Positions 29,132 to 38,696 of a stretch of DNA of 64,000 bases are shown here, piece after piece (the stretch's first letter is position 1; each line of letters opens with the position of its first letter). The notes under the pieces are model-generated. The model worked only from the letters and a program-made list of their open reading frames with translations. It had not been told where the DNA came from and ran no database searches. Source of the stretch: Staphylococcus edaphicus (GTDB lineage Bacteria > Bacillota > Bacilli > Staphylococcales > Staphylococcaceae); contig NZ_MRZN01000001.1 of the NCBI RefSeq assembly GCF_002614725.1, positions 124,001 to 188,000 of the forward strand, read 5' to 3'. The position numbers were made by a program, and so were the translations under genes.

Positions 29132-30427
29132 TTAATTAAAAGGAGAGGCACTGTCACTTTCTGAACTTTCTTTATCATTAGATGATTTTTGTTCTTTTAA
29201 GGTTACTTTGACAGTTTGTTCTTTACCTTTACGCTCGATGCCTAAATCTACAGTGTCTCCTGGTTTTTTATTTGTGTATAAATAAGAACGTACATCAGTA
29301 TCTTCTTTTACTTTTTTGTCATCAATTTCAGTAATAATGTCTCCTTCTTTCAGTCCATTATCACTGTCAACTTTAGCAACATAAACACCATCTTTACGTG
29401 ATGTTTTCAATTGGTCTTTATATTGCTCTGGAATTTCGCTTAAATTAAGCAAGCCAATGCCAATAGAAGGGCGATCGATTTTACCGTTTTCAACAAGTTC
29501 TTTAATGGTTACTTTGACTTCATTACTTGGAATTGCAAAGCCAATACCTTCAACTTGTTCACTAGCAATTTTCATTGAATTAATGCCGACTAGATTACCA
29601 TTGATATCAACAAGTGCACCACCAGAATTTCCTGGATTTATTGCTGCATCTGTTTGGAGTACGTTCACTTTATTAGATCCAGCTGAAGTTTGTGTATCAA
29701 TCGTACGTTCGCTTGCTGATATGATACCAGATGTTACAGAATTGGCAAATTCGAGACCTAAAGGGTTACCCATTGCAAAGACGCTATCACCAGTTTTTAC
29801 TTTTGAGGAATTAGCGAAATCAATTGCTTTGGTACCTTTCGTATCGTTTATTTTGAGTACGGCCATATCTGTTAATGCATCTTTACCGATGAGTTTAGCA
29901 TCAACTTGTTTAGAATTATGTAACTGTACTTTAATCTCGCTTGCGCCATCAATGACATGATTATTCGTTACAATGTATGCTGAGCCATTATTTTTTTGAT
30001 AAATTACACCAGACCCTACTCCTGCTTCTTGTGCTTTATTAGATTTGCCTTTTAAAAGGGCATCTAGATTTTGTGCTTTTTGCATATTGATGACTCCGAC
30101 AATAGCAGGGGACACGTCATTGATCATTTGATTAATTGAGTCATATTTTTCACTTTTGCCATCTAACGTATTACCACCACTACTGCTATTTGAGGCTTCA
30201 TTAACATCCGAGCCACCATTATCAAGTATGGTACTTTCCATTAATTTACCTACTCCTAAAACAATTAAAGCGCCGATGATACCAGCAACTAATGCGACGA
30301 GAATGGTTTTAAACCACGGAAATTTAGGCTTAAGCCGCTGTTTTGGTTGTTGTGACATTTGTGATGTATGGGGTGATTGCTGTACTTGCTGCTGATTTGT
30401 GTTTTGCTCATTGTTAAATTCTGACAT
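29132..30427 (-). CDS. htrA: HtrA/DegP-like membrane-anchored serine protease with PDZ domain
   Basis: 431-residue S1C protease for damaged or misfolded exported proteins. A short Q-rich cytoplasmic tail is followed by one transmembrane helix (about residues 41-62). The trypsin-like domain outside the cell has the triad H157 (NNHVIDG), D187 (LTDMAVLK) and S268 (NPGNSGG). A PDZ domain spans about residues 320-410. GGAGG precedes the ATG. Staphylococci have two HtrA paralogues; I cannot say by eye which name fits, but the tyrS-linked one is usually called HtrA1 or HtrA-like. Confidence 0.9.
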   Translation of the reverse strand: MSEFNNEQNTNQQQVQQSPHTSQMSQQPKQRLKPKFPWFKTILVALVAGIIGALIVLGVGKLMESTILDNGGSDVNEASNSSSGGNTLDGKSEKYDSINQMINDVSPAIVGVINMQKAQNLDALLKGKSNKAQEAGVGSGVIYQKNNGSAYIVTNNHVIDGASEIKVQLHNSKQVDAKLIGKDALTDMAVLKINDTKGTKAIDFANSSKVKTGDSVFAMGNPLGLEFANSVTSGIISASERTIDTQTSAGSNKVNVLQTDAAINPGNSGGALVDINGNLVGINSMKIASEQVEGIGFAIPSNEVKVTIKELVENGKIDRPSIGIGLLNLSEIPEQYKDQLKTSRKDGVYVAKVDSDNGLKEGDIITEIDDKKVKEDTDVRSYLYTNKKPGDTVDLGIERKGKEQTVKVTLKEQKSSNDKESSESDSASPFN

Positions 30428-30593
30428 AGATTACCTCCACTTATTTCTATATATACTATTATGAAAGTTTTATACAACTTTTTCTAGTATATCACTATAC
30501 GACTTTAGACTGAAATATAAATCTCCTTGTTCAGAAGATAACTAAATGATAAAATCAATAAGTAAATATAAGGTAAACGAAGTAGGTGCGAGT

Positions 30594-31217
30594 ATGTATA
30601 AATTTATAAGTGGTCTGTTAGAATTGATCATATTGAAATTAAGTAAATCATTAGAAATTCAAGGGAAGGAACATATTCCTCAACTGCATAGATATGTTGT
30701 AACTTGTACTCATGAAAGTTATAACGAAGTGATTATGTTAGGTACTGCAATTTATCCAAATCAAATCCACTATATGGCCAAAAAGGAATTGTTCAATAAC
30801 AAATGGTTTGGTAAGTTTTTATCATCTTTAAATGCGTTTCCAGTAGATAGAGAAAATCCAGGACCAAGTACACTTAAAAAACCCATTAAATTATTAAAAG
30901 AAAATAAGACGGTCGGCATTTTCCCAACGGGTCAGAGAATGAAGTATGATGAAGGTGCACCAATGAAAAGAGGAGCAGTGACAATTGCTTTGATGGCTCA
31001 AGCTCCAATATTACCAGCTGCATACGTTGGCCCTAATAAAATCAAGGGTCTAGTGACTGGTAAAGCGATAATCAAATTTGGTGAACCAATAGAAACTAAA
31101 AATTTACCAAAAACAATGAAGCGTAATGAAAAGTTAGAATATTTAACGAAAGAATTAGAAAGAAAAACAATACAATTACAGTCGGAATTAAATGAATGTG
31201 TTAATAATAGTAAGTAA
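30594..31217 (+). CDS. PlsC-like 1-acyl-glycerol-3-phosphate acyltransferase
   Basis: 207-residue acyltransferase with an N-terminal hydrophobic helix, likely making phosphatidic acid at the membrane. Four acyltransferase blocks can be aligned, but with changes: CTHESYNE in place of the usual HX4D (here HX4E), FPVDRENPG, FPTGQRMKYDEGAPMKRGA where most members have FPEGTRS, and ILPAAYVG. The family is clear; the altered motifs leave substrate and even activity open. The ATG at 30594 has AGGTG upstream. A strong terminator follows downstream. Confidence 0.75.
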   Translation: MYKFISGLLELIILKLSKSLEIQGKEHIPQLHRYVVTCTHESYNEVIMLGTAIYPNQIHYMAKKELFNNKWFGKFLSSLNAFPVDRENPGPSTLKKPIKLLKENKTVGIFPTGQRMKYDEGAPMKRGAVTIALMAQAPILPAAYVGPNKIKGLVTGKAIIKFGEPIETKNLPKTMKRNEKLEYLTKELERKTIQLQSELNECVNNSK

Positions 31218-31322
31218 TATTCAATATTTTTGAAATTATTAGACTATCATATTTTAATACGTATTTTTTTAATTATGTGTTATTATGTAAGTGTACAATG
31301 ACAAAAAGTTGAACGTTTGCAT

Positions 31323-31360
31323 ACACCACGTGGACACAATTGTGCATGTGGTGTTTTTTT
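31323..31360 (+). terminator. Terminator between the acyltransferase and PTS genes
   Basis: Arms ACACCACG (31323-31330) and ATGTGGTGT (31346-31354), an inner CACAA/TTGTG pair, then seven T residues. It ends only 34 bases before the PTS start codon, so it may attenuate that gene as well as end the previous one. Confidence 0.8.
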
Positions 31361-31393
31361 ATGTAATCATCTATTTTGAAATGGGGAATTGTT

Positions 31394-32878
31394 ATGTTTA
31401 GTTTCTTTCAAAGACTAGGTAGATCGCTTATGCTACCGGTTGCAGTATTACCTGCAGCGGCAATCATAACTGGTATCGGTAATGCTTTGACGGCTATGGG
31501 CGTATTGCCAACAGTTGCAGCATTTTTTTCATCTGCAGGTTCAACGATACTTGCACAACTCGGTATCCTATTTGCTATTGGGGTAGCATTAGGTATGGCC
31601 AAGAAAAATGACGGGGCTGTGGCACTTGCAGCAGCAGTAGGTTTTTTCTTAACGACTGTTGTATTGAGTCCTGAAAAGTTAGCACCATTATTAGGTGTTA
31701 AGACAACGGGTGTTGATCCCGCATTTGAGCAGATGAATAATTCCAATGTTTTAATAGGATTAATTGTTGGTTTAATTGCTGCATATACTTACAACAAATT
31801 TAGCAAAACAGAGCTACCCACGGCATTATCATTCTTTAGTGGGAAACGTTTGGTACCTATTTTAACGGCATTCTTTAGCATTATTTTGGCTGTCATCATG
31901 TTATTTGTATGGCCCTATATTTATTCAGCCATCGTTATATTTGGAACATGGATTTTAGATTTAGGCCCAGTAGGCGCGTTCTTATATGGTTTCTTCAACC
32001 GTTTATTAATTCCTACTGGCTTACATCACGCTTTAAATTCAGTATTTTGGTTTGATTTAGCTGGGATTAACGATATAGCTAAATTCCAAACCGGTGATGG
32101 AGCTATTCACGGTGTCACAGGACGTTATATGGCAGGATTCTTCCCTGTGATGATGTTTGGTATACCAGCTGCAGCATTAGCAATGTATCATACTGCCGAA
32201 TCAAAACAGAAAAAGCGTGTGTATGGTTTAATGTTTGGTGGCGCAATCTCTGCTTTCTTCGTTGGCGTTACAGAGCCAGTTGAATTCTCGTTTATGTTTG
32301 TTGCACCTATATTGTTTGTGATACACGCATTTTTAACTGGGTTATCCATGTTTATCGCAGCATTATTCCATTGGACGGCAGGATTTTCATTTAGTGCGGG
32401 TTTAATTGATTACGTATTATCGTTAATTAATCCAGTGGCTAACCATCCGTATATGTTACTACTACAAGGCGTAGTTTTCTTTATCATTTATTACGTCGTC
32501 TTTAGATTTGCAATCAGAATATTTAAACTGAATACGCCTGGGCGAGGTGATAATTTGCTACCCGATCCTACATCAGATGAAGCTACAACAGGTGATGTTG
32601 ATGAAAATGAAGTGCAAACAACTTCAAAGAATAAATATACACAACCAGCCAGTCAAATTTTAGAAGGACTTGGAGGTAAAGCAAATATCATGTCATTAAC
32701 AAACTGTGCGACACGATTGCGTATGGAACTGCATGATAATAGCATTATCGATGAAGCTAAAATAAAAGGCGCAGGTGCTGTAGGTGTTACAAAAAGTGGT
32801 AAACATAATACACAAGTTATCATAGGGACGCAGGTACAACAAGTTGCTGATGAGATTGAGGAACAAATGGAAAAATAA
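31394..32878 (+). CDS. nagE: PTS permease EIIBC for GlcNAc/glucose
   Basis: 494-residue phosphotransferase permease with an EIIC membrane domain of about ten helices (residues 1-385) and a C-terminal EIIB domain whose phosphorylated cysteine is in SLTNCATRLRMEL. There is no EIIA domain, so a shared EIIA must supply phosphate. NALNSVFWFDLAG and HGVTGRYMAGFFPVMMFG resemble N-acetylglucosamine permeases more than glucose ones, so nagE is my preference, but related staphylococcal proteins have been named glucose transporters. The ATG has GGGGA upstream. Confidence 0.82.
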   Translation: MFSFFQRLGRSLMLPVAVLPAAAIITGIGNALTAMGVLPTVAAFFSSAGSTILAQLGILFAIGVALGMAKKNDGAVALAAAVGFFLTTVVLSPEKLAPLLGVKTTGVDPAFEQMNNSNVLIGLIVGLIAAYTYNKFSKTELPTALSFFSGKRLVPILTAFFSIILAVIMLFVWPYIYSAIVIFGTWILDLGPVGAFLYGFFNRLLIPTGLHHALNSVFWFDLAGINDIAKFQTGDGAIHGVTGRYMAGFFPVMMFGIPAAALAMYHTAESKQKKRVYGLMFGGAISAFFVGVTEPVEFSFMFVAPILFVIHAFLTGLSMFIAALFHWTAGFSFSAGLIDYVLSLINPVANHPYMLLLQGVVFFIIYYVVFRFAIRIFKLNTPGRGDNLLPDPTSDEATTGDVDENEVQTTSKNKYTQPASQILEGLGGKANIMSLTNCATRLRMELHDNSIIDEAKIKGAGAVGVTKSGKHNTQVIIGTQVQQVADEIEEQMEK

Positions 32879-32892
32879 ATAGCAATAACTAA

Positions 32893-32928
32893 AAAGCTCC
32901 GAGGCATAAATCAATGTCTCGGAGCTTT
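32893..32928 (+). terminator. Terminator after the PTS gene
   Basis: Arms AAAGCTCCGAG (32893-32903) and CTCGGAGCTTT (32918-32928). The loop ATAAATCAATGTC recurs in the terminator after ezrA. Confidence 0.8.
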
Positions 32929-33181
32929 GTTGTTCATGATTTTATAAATTGAAATAAAATCCAAAAGTCGATTACTTTCTAAAACACTTGTTTATTACTT
33001 TATTAAAATGAATAGAGTGCAATCATTTCAAAGCACCAATACCAATCTATAATCATCTTTTATAGTATACTAAAGAATTAACTAATGGAACGATTAATGT
33101 TTAAAATACATTGCTCTTTTATGCGTTAGATAGTACGATATACTAGTATCAGAATTTTCTGATTAAAGGAGAGTTGGTAAA
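32929..33181 (+). other. AT-rich intergenic stretch before the HAD gene
   Basis: No gene or clear RNA. TATACT at 33139-33144 could be a -10 box for the HAD gene, but no good -35 box is properly spaced. Confidence 0.4.
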
Positions 33182-34303
33182 ATGAAGTCAGTATTATTCG
33201 ATGTTGACGGTGTTTTTTTAAGTGAAGAAAGGTGTTTTGATGTATCTGCACTTACAGTATATGAAATATTGATGAGTGATGCATACATAGGATTAGATCC
33301 AACCATGCAATTTAAAAATTTAAGTGACGACCAAATCTCTGAAATCAGAGATATCGTTTTTTATCACGATGAGATATTAACTAAATTAAAATCATTAGGC
33401 TTAAATTCAAATTGGGACATGCTGTTTGTTGTCTTAGCGATTTATTTCATTGAAATTTGTAAGTCGCTCTCTGTTGAAAATGTTGCTCAAGTGCTTAACC
33501 CCGAAGATTTTGGGCAAGAAACATTACAATGGATTGGTGAAGCAGTACAAGAACTATCTTTGAATTTCGAATTACCTTTATCATTCTTAAACAACGTAAA
33601 AGCTGGTAAAGAAAATATTTATCAAGATTTAATTCAATATGCTAGTTCACAATTAAACACTACGCAAACAGCTTTGTTCGAGTTAAAAAGTCCTTTTTGG
33701 ATACTTGCGCAAGAAGTTTATCAAGAATGGTACTTAGGCCATCAGCTGTTCAATGAAGTGGAACACAAGCAGAATCGTTCGAATTTTAAAAAAGGCTATA
33801 TTTACAATGAAGTTGTTTTAAGACCAGTATCAGAAATTAAACAATTACTAGCAGATTTAAAATCGGCAAATTATCATATTGCGATTGCTACTGGTAGACC
33901 GCGAACTGAAACAATCGTCCCATTTGAAACTATTGGTATTAAGTCATTCTTTGATGACGCACATATCGTAACAGCGAGCGATGTATTAAGCGCAGAAGAT
34001 TTATACCCAGAGTTAAAACCATTAGGCAAACCTAATCCATTTAGCTATCTAGCTACCTTGGAAGGAAATCATCAAGATCGCTATAAAACATACGCTACCA
34101 ATCAAGCAAATCGTGTAGTCAAAGATGAGGTATTTGTAGTAGGGGATTCTTTAGCGGATTTATTAAGTGCTAAAAAGATAGGCGCAACATTTATCGGTCC
34201 TTTAACTGGCTTAAAAGGTCAACAAGCACGTGAAGAATTGGTCGACTATGGTGCTGATTTTATTGTTGATCATGTAGGTGAGATTAGAAACATTTTATTA
34301 TAA
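33182..34303 (+). CDS. HAD-superfamily hydrolase
   Basis: 373-residue phosphatase-type HAD protein. Motif I is FDVDGVFL at the very N-terminus (nucleophile and acid aspartates), motif II is likely IATGRPRTE, and motif IV is VVGDSLADLLSAKK. A large alpha-helical cap of about 190 residues lies between motif I and the second half, bigger than in simple phosphoglycolate phosphatases. The substrate is unknown. AAGGAGAG precedes the ATG. It is an isolated gene, convergent with serA. Confidence 0.8.
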   Translation: MKSVLFDVDGVFLSEERCFDVSALTVYEILMSDAYIGLDPTMQFKNLSDDQISEIRDIVFYHDEILTKLKSLGLNSNWDMLFVVLAIYFIEICKSLSVENVAQVLNPEDFGQETLQWIGEAVQELSLNFELPLSFLNNVKAGKENIYQDLIQYASSQLNTTQTALFELKSPFWILAQEVYQEWYLGHQLFNEVEHKQNRSNFKKGYIYNEVVLRPVSEIKQLLADLKSANYHIAIATGRPRTETIVPFETIGIKSFFDDAHIVTASDVLSAEDLYPELKPLGKPNPFSYLATLEGNHQDRYKTYATNQANRVVKDEVFVVGDSLADLLSAKKIGATFIGPLTGLKGQQAREELVDYGADFIVDHVGEIRNILL

Positions 34304-34331
34304 CAATTGTATGATAAATTGTTATAGATAT

Positions 34332-34376
34332 AAAAGCAGCTTAATCCTTAAGTAATATAAGGATTAAGCTGCTTTT
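34332..34376. terminator. Bidirectional terminator between the HAD gene and serA
   Basis: Arms AAAAGCAGCTTAATCCTTA (34332-34350) and its complement (34358-34376), 19 perfect pairs with A/T tracts on both sides. Confidence 0.9.
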
Positions 34377-34386
34377 ATTTGTCTAT

Positions 34387-36003
34387 TTAAATAATATAAT
34401 TCGCATCATTTTCAATATCAAGTTCAACACTTCTAATTAAATTAAAACCTTCAATTGCATATAATCCTTCTATTACGTCATCAGTAACTGGATGATCAAT
34501 TGATAAGATCATTAATGCGTTACCTCCTTGATTAATACGGCCGAGATGCATAGATGCAATATTAATACCATATTCACCTAAAATTTGACCCGTACGGCCT
34601 ACAATACCTGGTCTATCATTATGATTGATAACGAGTTGATGGCGTTCTGGTTTGAAGTCTACTGGGTAGTCATTAATTCGAACAATTCTAGGGCCATAAC
34701 CGTTTAATACAGTAGCACCTATTTTAATTTGTGTATCTTTATTGATTAGTGTTAACTCAATGTAATTACTAAACCCACGGTGTTTTGTATTTTTTTCAAT
34801 ATTATAAGCGACACCTTGTTCATTAAGAAGTACAAGTGCATTGATTAAGTTTACACGTTCAGCTAAATCTTGTTTTAATACGCCTGAAACGAGTGTACGT
34901 GTGAGTAAACTTGTATCATCTAATGCGATATCACCTTCATATTTGATATGCAATTCACGTGGTGCTTTTTCTAGTAATTGAATGCCAACTTCTCCAGTTA
35001 GTTGACTTAATTCAATATAAGGTTTTAATTCGTCATTAATTTCACTATAAGTCATTTTAGGTGCATTAATTGCATTAAATACATTACCATTTTCAAATAT
35101 ATCGACAATTTCATTTGCTACTGACACTGCTACTTTTTCTTGTGCTTCTACAGTTGAAGCGCCAAGATGTGGTGTTACAATAATCTTTTTATGGTTTACA
35201 AGAGGGGATTCAGTAGCTGGTTCACTTTCAAACACATCTATAGCTGCGCTTTGTATCTGATCATGATTGAGTGCATCAATTAATGCGTCTTCATCAATAA
35301 TCCCACCACGTGCAACATTAATAATTTGTAGCGTTGGTTTAGCTTTTTCAAAAAATGCTTTACCGACAATACCTTTTGTTTTTGGAGTTAGTGGCGTGTG
35401 CACAGTAACAAAATCTGCTTGTTCTGCAATTTCTTCAACTGTAGCCCGTGTAACATTTAATTCTTTTGCTTTGTCTTCTGAAAGATATGGATCGAAAGCC
35501 AATATTTGCATACCAAAACTTTGTGCACGTTTAGCAACACCTAAACCGATGCGTCCAGCCCCAATGACACCAAGCGTTTTATTATAAAGTTCGGTGCCTC
35601 GATATGTCTTGCGATCCCACTTGCCGTCTTTCAATGATTGATGCGCTTGCGGGATGTTACGTGCCATTGATAAGATCATAGCCATGGAATGTTCTGTCGC
35701 AGAAATCGTATTGCCATCTGGCGCATTAATAACAATCATACCGTGTTTTGTAGCTGCGTCAATATCAATATTATCAACACCTACACCTGCTCTGGCTATA
35801 ACTTTTAAATGGGGAGCAGCAGCGATGATTTCTTCAGTGACTTGGGTTTGACTGCGGACGATGAGTGCTTGATAATCTGCAATTTGTTCAATTAGTTCTG
35901 CTTCATCTAACTCTGTATTAATAACGACTTCAAAATCATCATGATCAATTAAACTTTTTAAACCTTCAGGTGAAATTGGATCTGATACTAAAATTTTATA
36001 CAT
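34387..36003 (-). CDS. serA: D-3-phosphoglycerate dehydrogenase
   Basis: 538-residue first enzyme of serine synthesis: oxidises 3-phosphoglycerate to 3-phosphohydroxypyruvate with NAD. It shows ARAGVGVDNIDIDAA, the Rossmann site LGVIGAGRIGLGVAKRA, catalytic RGGIIDEDAL and HLGAST, the extra substrate-binding domain of the long form, and a C-terminal ACT domain (HNDRPGIVGRTGQILGEYGI). The ATG at 36003 overlaps the end of the upstream aminotransferase by eight bases, so the two are translationally coupled. Confidence 0.94.
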   Translation of the reverse strand: MYKILVSDPISPEGLKSLIDHDDFEVVINTELDEAELIEQIADYQALIVRSQTQVTEEIIAAAPHLKVIARAGVGVDNIDIDAATKHGMIVINAPDGNTISATEHSMAMILSMARNIPQAHQSLKDGKWDRKTYRGTELYNKTLGVIGAGRIGLGVAKRAQSFGMQILAFDPYLSEDKAKELNVTRATVEEIAEQADFVTVHTPLTPKTKGIVGKAFFEKAKPTLQIINVARGGIIDEDALIDALNHDQIQSAAIDVFESEPATESPLVNHKKIIVTPHLGASTVEAQEKVAVSVANEIVDIFENGNVFNAINAPKMTYSEINDELKPYIELSQLTGEVGIQLLEKAPRELHIKYEGDIALDDTSLLTRTLVSGVLKQDLAERVNLINALVLLNEQGVAYNIEKNTKHRGFSNYIELTLINKDTQIKIGATVLNGYGPRIVRINDYPVDFKPERHQLVINHNDRPGIVGRTGQILGEYGINIASMHLGRINQGGNALMILSIDHPVTDDVIEGLYAIEGFNLIRSVELDIENDANYII

Positions 36004-37156
36004 ATGCTTTGACGACCTCCATATATTCCGTGATAGCTGTACCAATGTAAGATGTATTTCTATATTCTGATAAGAGTACTTCTAATGCAGATACGACTTG
36101 TAAGATGTCGAAAGGAGAAATTTGTCCCATGTGCCCAATGCGTAGGATTTCACCTTTCAAATGACCTTGACCACCCGCAATTGTGATAGCAAAACGTTTT
36201 TTAAGTTCCGTCTTAATATAATTCAATTCATCCTTTGAATTTGGAATGAAGGCAGTTACTGTAGGAGAAGCAAATGCATCATCCACAAGAAGTTTTAAAT
36301 CTAAAGCTTGCAATGCTTGTCTTAAACCATCACGAATTGCATAATGACGTTGGATAACATGCTCGAAACCTTCTTCGTTCACTAATTGTGCATAAGCGTT
36401 TACCCCTCTGAATAATGAAACATTAGGTGTGAAAGGAGTAGAATGTTCAGCCTGTGATTTTAAGTACTTATTTAAATCTAAATAAAAACGCGGTGTCGTG
36501 ACTTCGGCAAATCGAGCTTTGGCGCGATCGTTATATGCGACAAATGCTAATCCAGGGGGTAGCATGATGGCTTTTTGGCTACCTGAAATAAGCACATCAA
36601 TTTGATCACGTTCTAAATTCACATCGACAGCACCAATACAACTCACGCCATCAACGACAAAAAAGATTGACGTATCAAATGCTTTTATTGCATGACCTAA
36701 TTCATTCACTGGATGTAAAACTGCAGTTGAAGTTTCGCAGTATTGGCTGAAGACTGCCGTAATAGATGTATTCAAAGATTTCAAGAAATCTATAAAATCG
36801 GGCACATTTACTGCTTTGCCCCATTCGACTTCGAAGATATGTACATTTTCGTAGTAAGTTTCGGCAATTTGTTTAAAGCGATTGCCGAATGCGCCTGAAA
36901 CAATAATTACAATATCATCTTCTGGATTAGCAAGATTTAACATACTTGCCTCTAAAGAACTGGTACCACTTGAAGTTAAAACCATGACATCGTTTTTAGC
37001 CCCAAAGATTGGTTTGAGGGCGCGAAAGGATTCTTCGGCTATTGCTTCAAAATCATTTGAACGATGGCCAACCATAGGTAATTGTGTTGCATATAAGATT
37101 TGTTCTGGTACTGGTGTAGGTCCTGGTGTAAGTAACAAAGGATGATAATATTTCAT
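35996..37156 (-). CDS. Class V aminotransferase, alanine-glyoxylate/serine-pyruvate type
   Basis: 386-residue PLP enzyme. LLTPGPTPVP opens the protein as in the AGXT and small-subunit soluble hydrogenase group; VDGVSCIGAVDVNLERD carries the PLP aspartate and SGSQKAIMLPPG the Schiff-base lysine. Overlap with serA suggests it transaminates 3-phosphohydroxypyruvate (a SerC role) or the dephosphorylated keto acid, but it belongs to the AGXT rather than the SerC branch. GGGGG eight bases upstream supports the ATG at 37156. Confidence 0.85.
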   Translation of the reverse strand: MKYYHPLLLTPGPTPVPEQILYATQLPMVGHRSNDFEAIAEESFRALKPIFGAKNDVMVLTSSGTSSLEASMLNLANPEDDIVIIVSGAFGNRFKQIAETYYENVHIFEVEWGKAVNVPDFIDFLKSLNTSITAVFSQYCETSTAVLHPVNELGHAIKAFDTSIFFVVDGVSCIGAVDVNLERDQIDVLISGSQKAIMLPPGLAFVAYNDRAKARFAEVTTPRFYLDLNKYLKSQAEHSTPFTPNVSLFRGVNAYAQLVNEEGFEHVIQRHYAIRDGLRQALQALDLKLLVDDAFASPTVTAFIPNSKDELNYIKTELKKRFAITIAGGQGHLKGEILRIGHMGQISPFDILQVVSALEVLLSEYRNTSYIGTAITEYMEVVKAYV

Positions 37157-37320
37157 GACTAATTCCCCCAATGCTTAAGATTTAACAAGTTTAGCAAATT
37201 TTCAGAAAATAAAAAAGTGTAAAGTCAGCAAAAATTGCGAAATAGAATTGATATTAACAGAATGTAAGGGCATTCATTGTTATTTCAATCATATTCCGCC
37301 ACATATAAAATTTTTTTAAA

Positions 37321-37761
37321 TTATTTTATTTTTGGTTCTATTTTTACTACAACATTACCTCGTATTGAGTTTGAAATCATACAATTATTGTCTGCAACAT
37401 TTAATAATTTTGGTAGTTTTTTAAGTAAAGATGATTTTTGTGAATGCGTAACGTCAATTTCTGGATAATGTATAATATTGTCCATGCGAAACTTCGCATT
37501 TTCAAAAATTGCCACTCCAATCGAAGATTGATCTATGCTAATATCTGTGAAACCAGCGCGTTCTAAAACGGCTGCGAGTGAAATGATGTAGCAAGATGAC
37601 GCTGCAGATACAAGTAGCTCATCAGGGTTGGTACCAGCACCATTCCCACCAAGACCTGAAGGAATAGAAATTTGTTCTGATAATATATCACCTTGTAAAT
37701 TTCCGACTGTATCACGTCCACCATACCACTTTGTTTGAACCTTAAATTCATGTTGAACCAT
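37321..37761 (-). CDS. OsmC/Ohr family protein
   Basis: 146-residue OsmC-like protein of the peroxide and osmotic stress superfamily. The single cysteine, in SAASSCYIISLAAVLERAG, matches the first peroxidatic cysteine of the family. The second cysteine in NNCMISNSI near the C-terminus matches the other, so it may reduce organic peroxides with lipoyl or low-molecular thiols. GGAGG nine bases before the ATG at 37761 fixes the start. It is divergent from the GDPD gene. Confidence 0.82.
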   Translation of the reverse strand: MVQHEFKVQTKWYGGRDTVGNLQGDILSEQISIPSGLGGNGAGTNPDELLVSAASSCYIISLAAVLERAGFTDISIDQSSIGVAIFENAKFRMDNIIHYPEIDVTHSQKSSLLKKLPKLLNVADNNCMISNSIRGNVVVKIEPKIK

Positions 37762-37852
37762 AACGATTGACCTCCTGATATTATATGATAACTTAAGTTT
37801 AGATGAAATTGCATGATAAAGAAAATAGGGGAGAACGTTGGAGGAAAACAAA

Positions 37853-38590
37853 TTGAAGCATGAACCAATCTCATTTGTTGCTCATCGAGGTTTAGCTACA
37901 ATGTATCCAGAAAATACTAAAATTGCATTTGAAGCTGCTTTATCTAGTAGGGCAGATATGCTAGAAATAGATATACATCGAACGTTAGACCAACAACTAG
38001 TAGTGATTCATGATGAAACAATAGATCGCACGTCAAATGGTAATGGAAAGGTTGCAGATTATACATTAGCATCATTAAAACAATTTGATTTTGGTATAAG
38101 TAGAGGATTACAATTCAAAGGACAATCTATCTTATTGTTAGATGATGTATTAGCAATGGTGAAAGATGCGCCGCAGAAATTATTAATCGAACTTAAGCAA
38201 CCTAAATTATACCCTGAGATAGAAAAGGAACTAATCAAAAAATTGAAGACGTATAACATGGCTGAAGATAAAGTGATTATTCAATCCTTTGATCAACAGT
38301 TGATTCAGAAACTACATAACTTGAATGTTGGCTATAAGTTAGGTGTTTTAATTAGTAGAAAGCAATACTGGTATAGATCACCTAATTTTAAGAAAATTGC
38401 TCGTTATGCAAATTACATTAATCCACATTATTCATTGGTAACTAAAAAATTTTTAACAAAAGCCAAGCAAAATGGATTATTAGTTATGCCTTATACAGTC
38501 AATGAAGAAAAGCTTGCGCACAAACTGATTATGTTAGGTGTACATGGATTGATATCAGATAATCCAGAAATCTTGATGAGGAAAACGTAG
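37853..38590 (+). CDS. Glycerophosphodiester phosphodiesterase family protein
   Basis: 245-residue GDPD-fold enzyme that would cleave glycerophosphodiesters to glycerol-3-phosphate and alcohol. It shows AHRGLATMYPENT, LEIDIHRTLDQQLVVIHD with HDETIDRTSNG, and LLIELKQP, the metal and catalytic residues. No signal peptide is present, so it acts in the cytoplasm. GGAGG eight bases before the TTG at 37853 supports this start; a TTG at 37838 is the alternative. The gene ends at a terminator. Confidence 0.88.
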   Translation: MKHEPISFVAHRGLATMYPENTKIAFEAALSSRADMLEIDIHRTLDQQLVVIHDETIDRTSNGNGKVADYTLASLKQFDFGISRGLQFKGQSILLLDDVLAMVKDAPQKLLIELKQPKLYPEIEKELIKKLKTYNMAEDKVIIQSFDQQLIQKLHNLNVGYKLGVLISRKQYWYRSPNFKKIARYANYINPHYSLVTKKFLTKAKQNGLLVMPYTVNEEKLAHKLIMLGVHGLISDNPEILMRKT

Positions 38591-38601
38591 ATTAAATAAA
38601 G

Positions 38602-38637
38602 AAGCGTCCAAATCATTAAAGCATGTTTTGGACGCTT
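38602..38637 (+). terminator. Terminator after the GDPD gene
   Basis: Arms AAGCGTCCAAA (38602-38612) and TTTGGACGCTT (38627-38637), AT-rich on both sides. It lies between convergent genes. Confidence 0.75.
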
Positions 38638-38696
38638 TAGTCATATAGGTGAAAGGTGACAAGCATATTAGTATACTGCTTTGCTAAATACTTAAA

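Noticed and set aside
29457-29960. 167-residue plus-strand frame inside the htrA-like gene
   Set aside because: It is antisense to a gene with an intact catalytic triad and has no ribosome site or family features.
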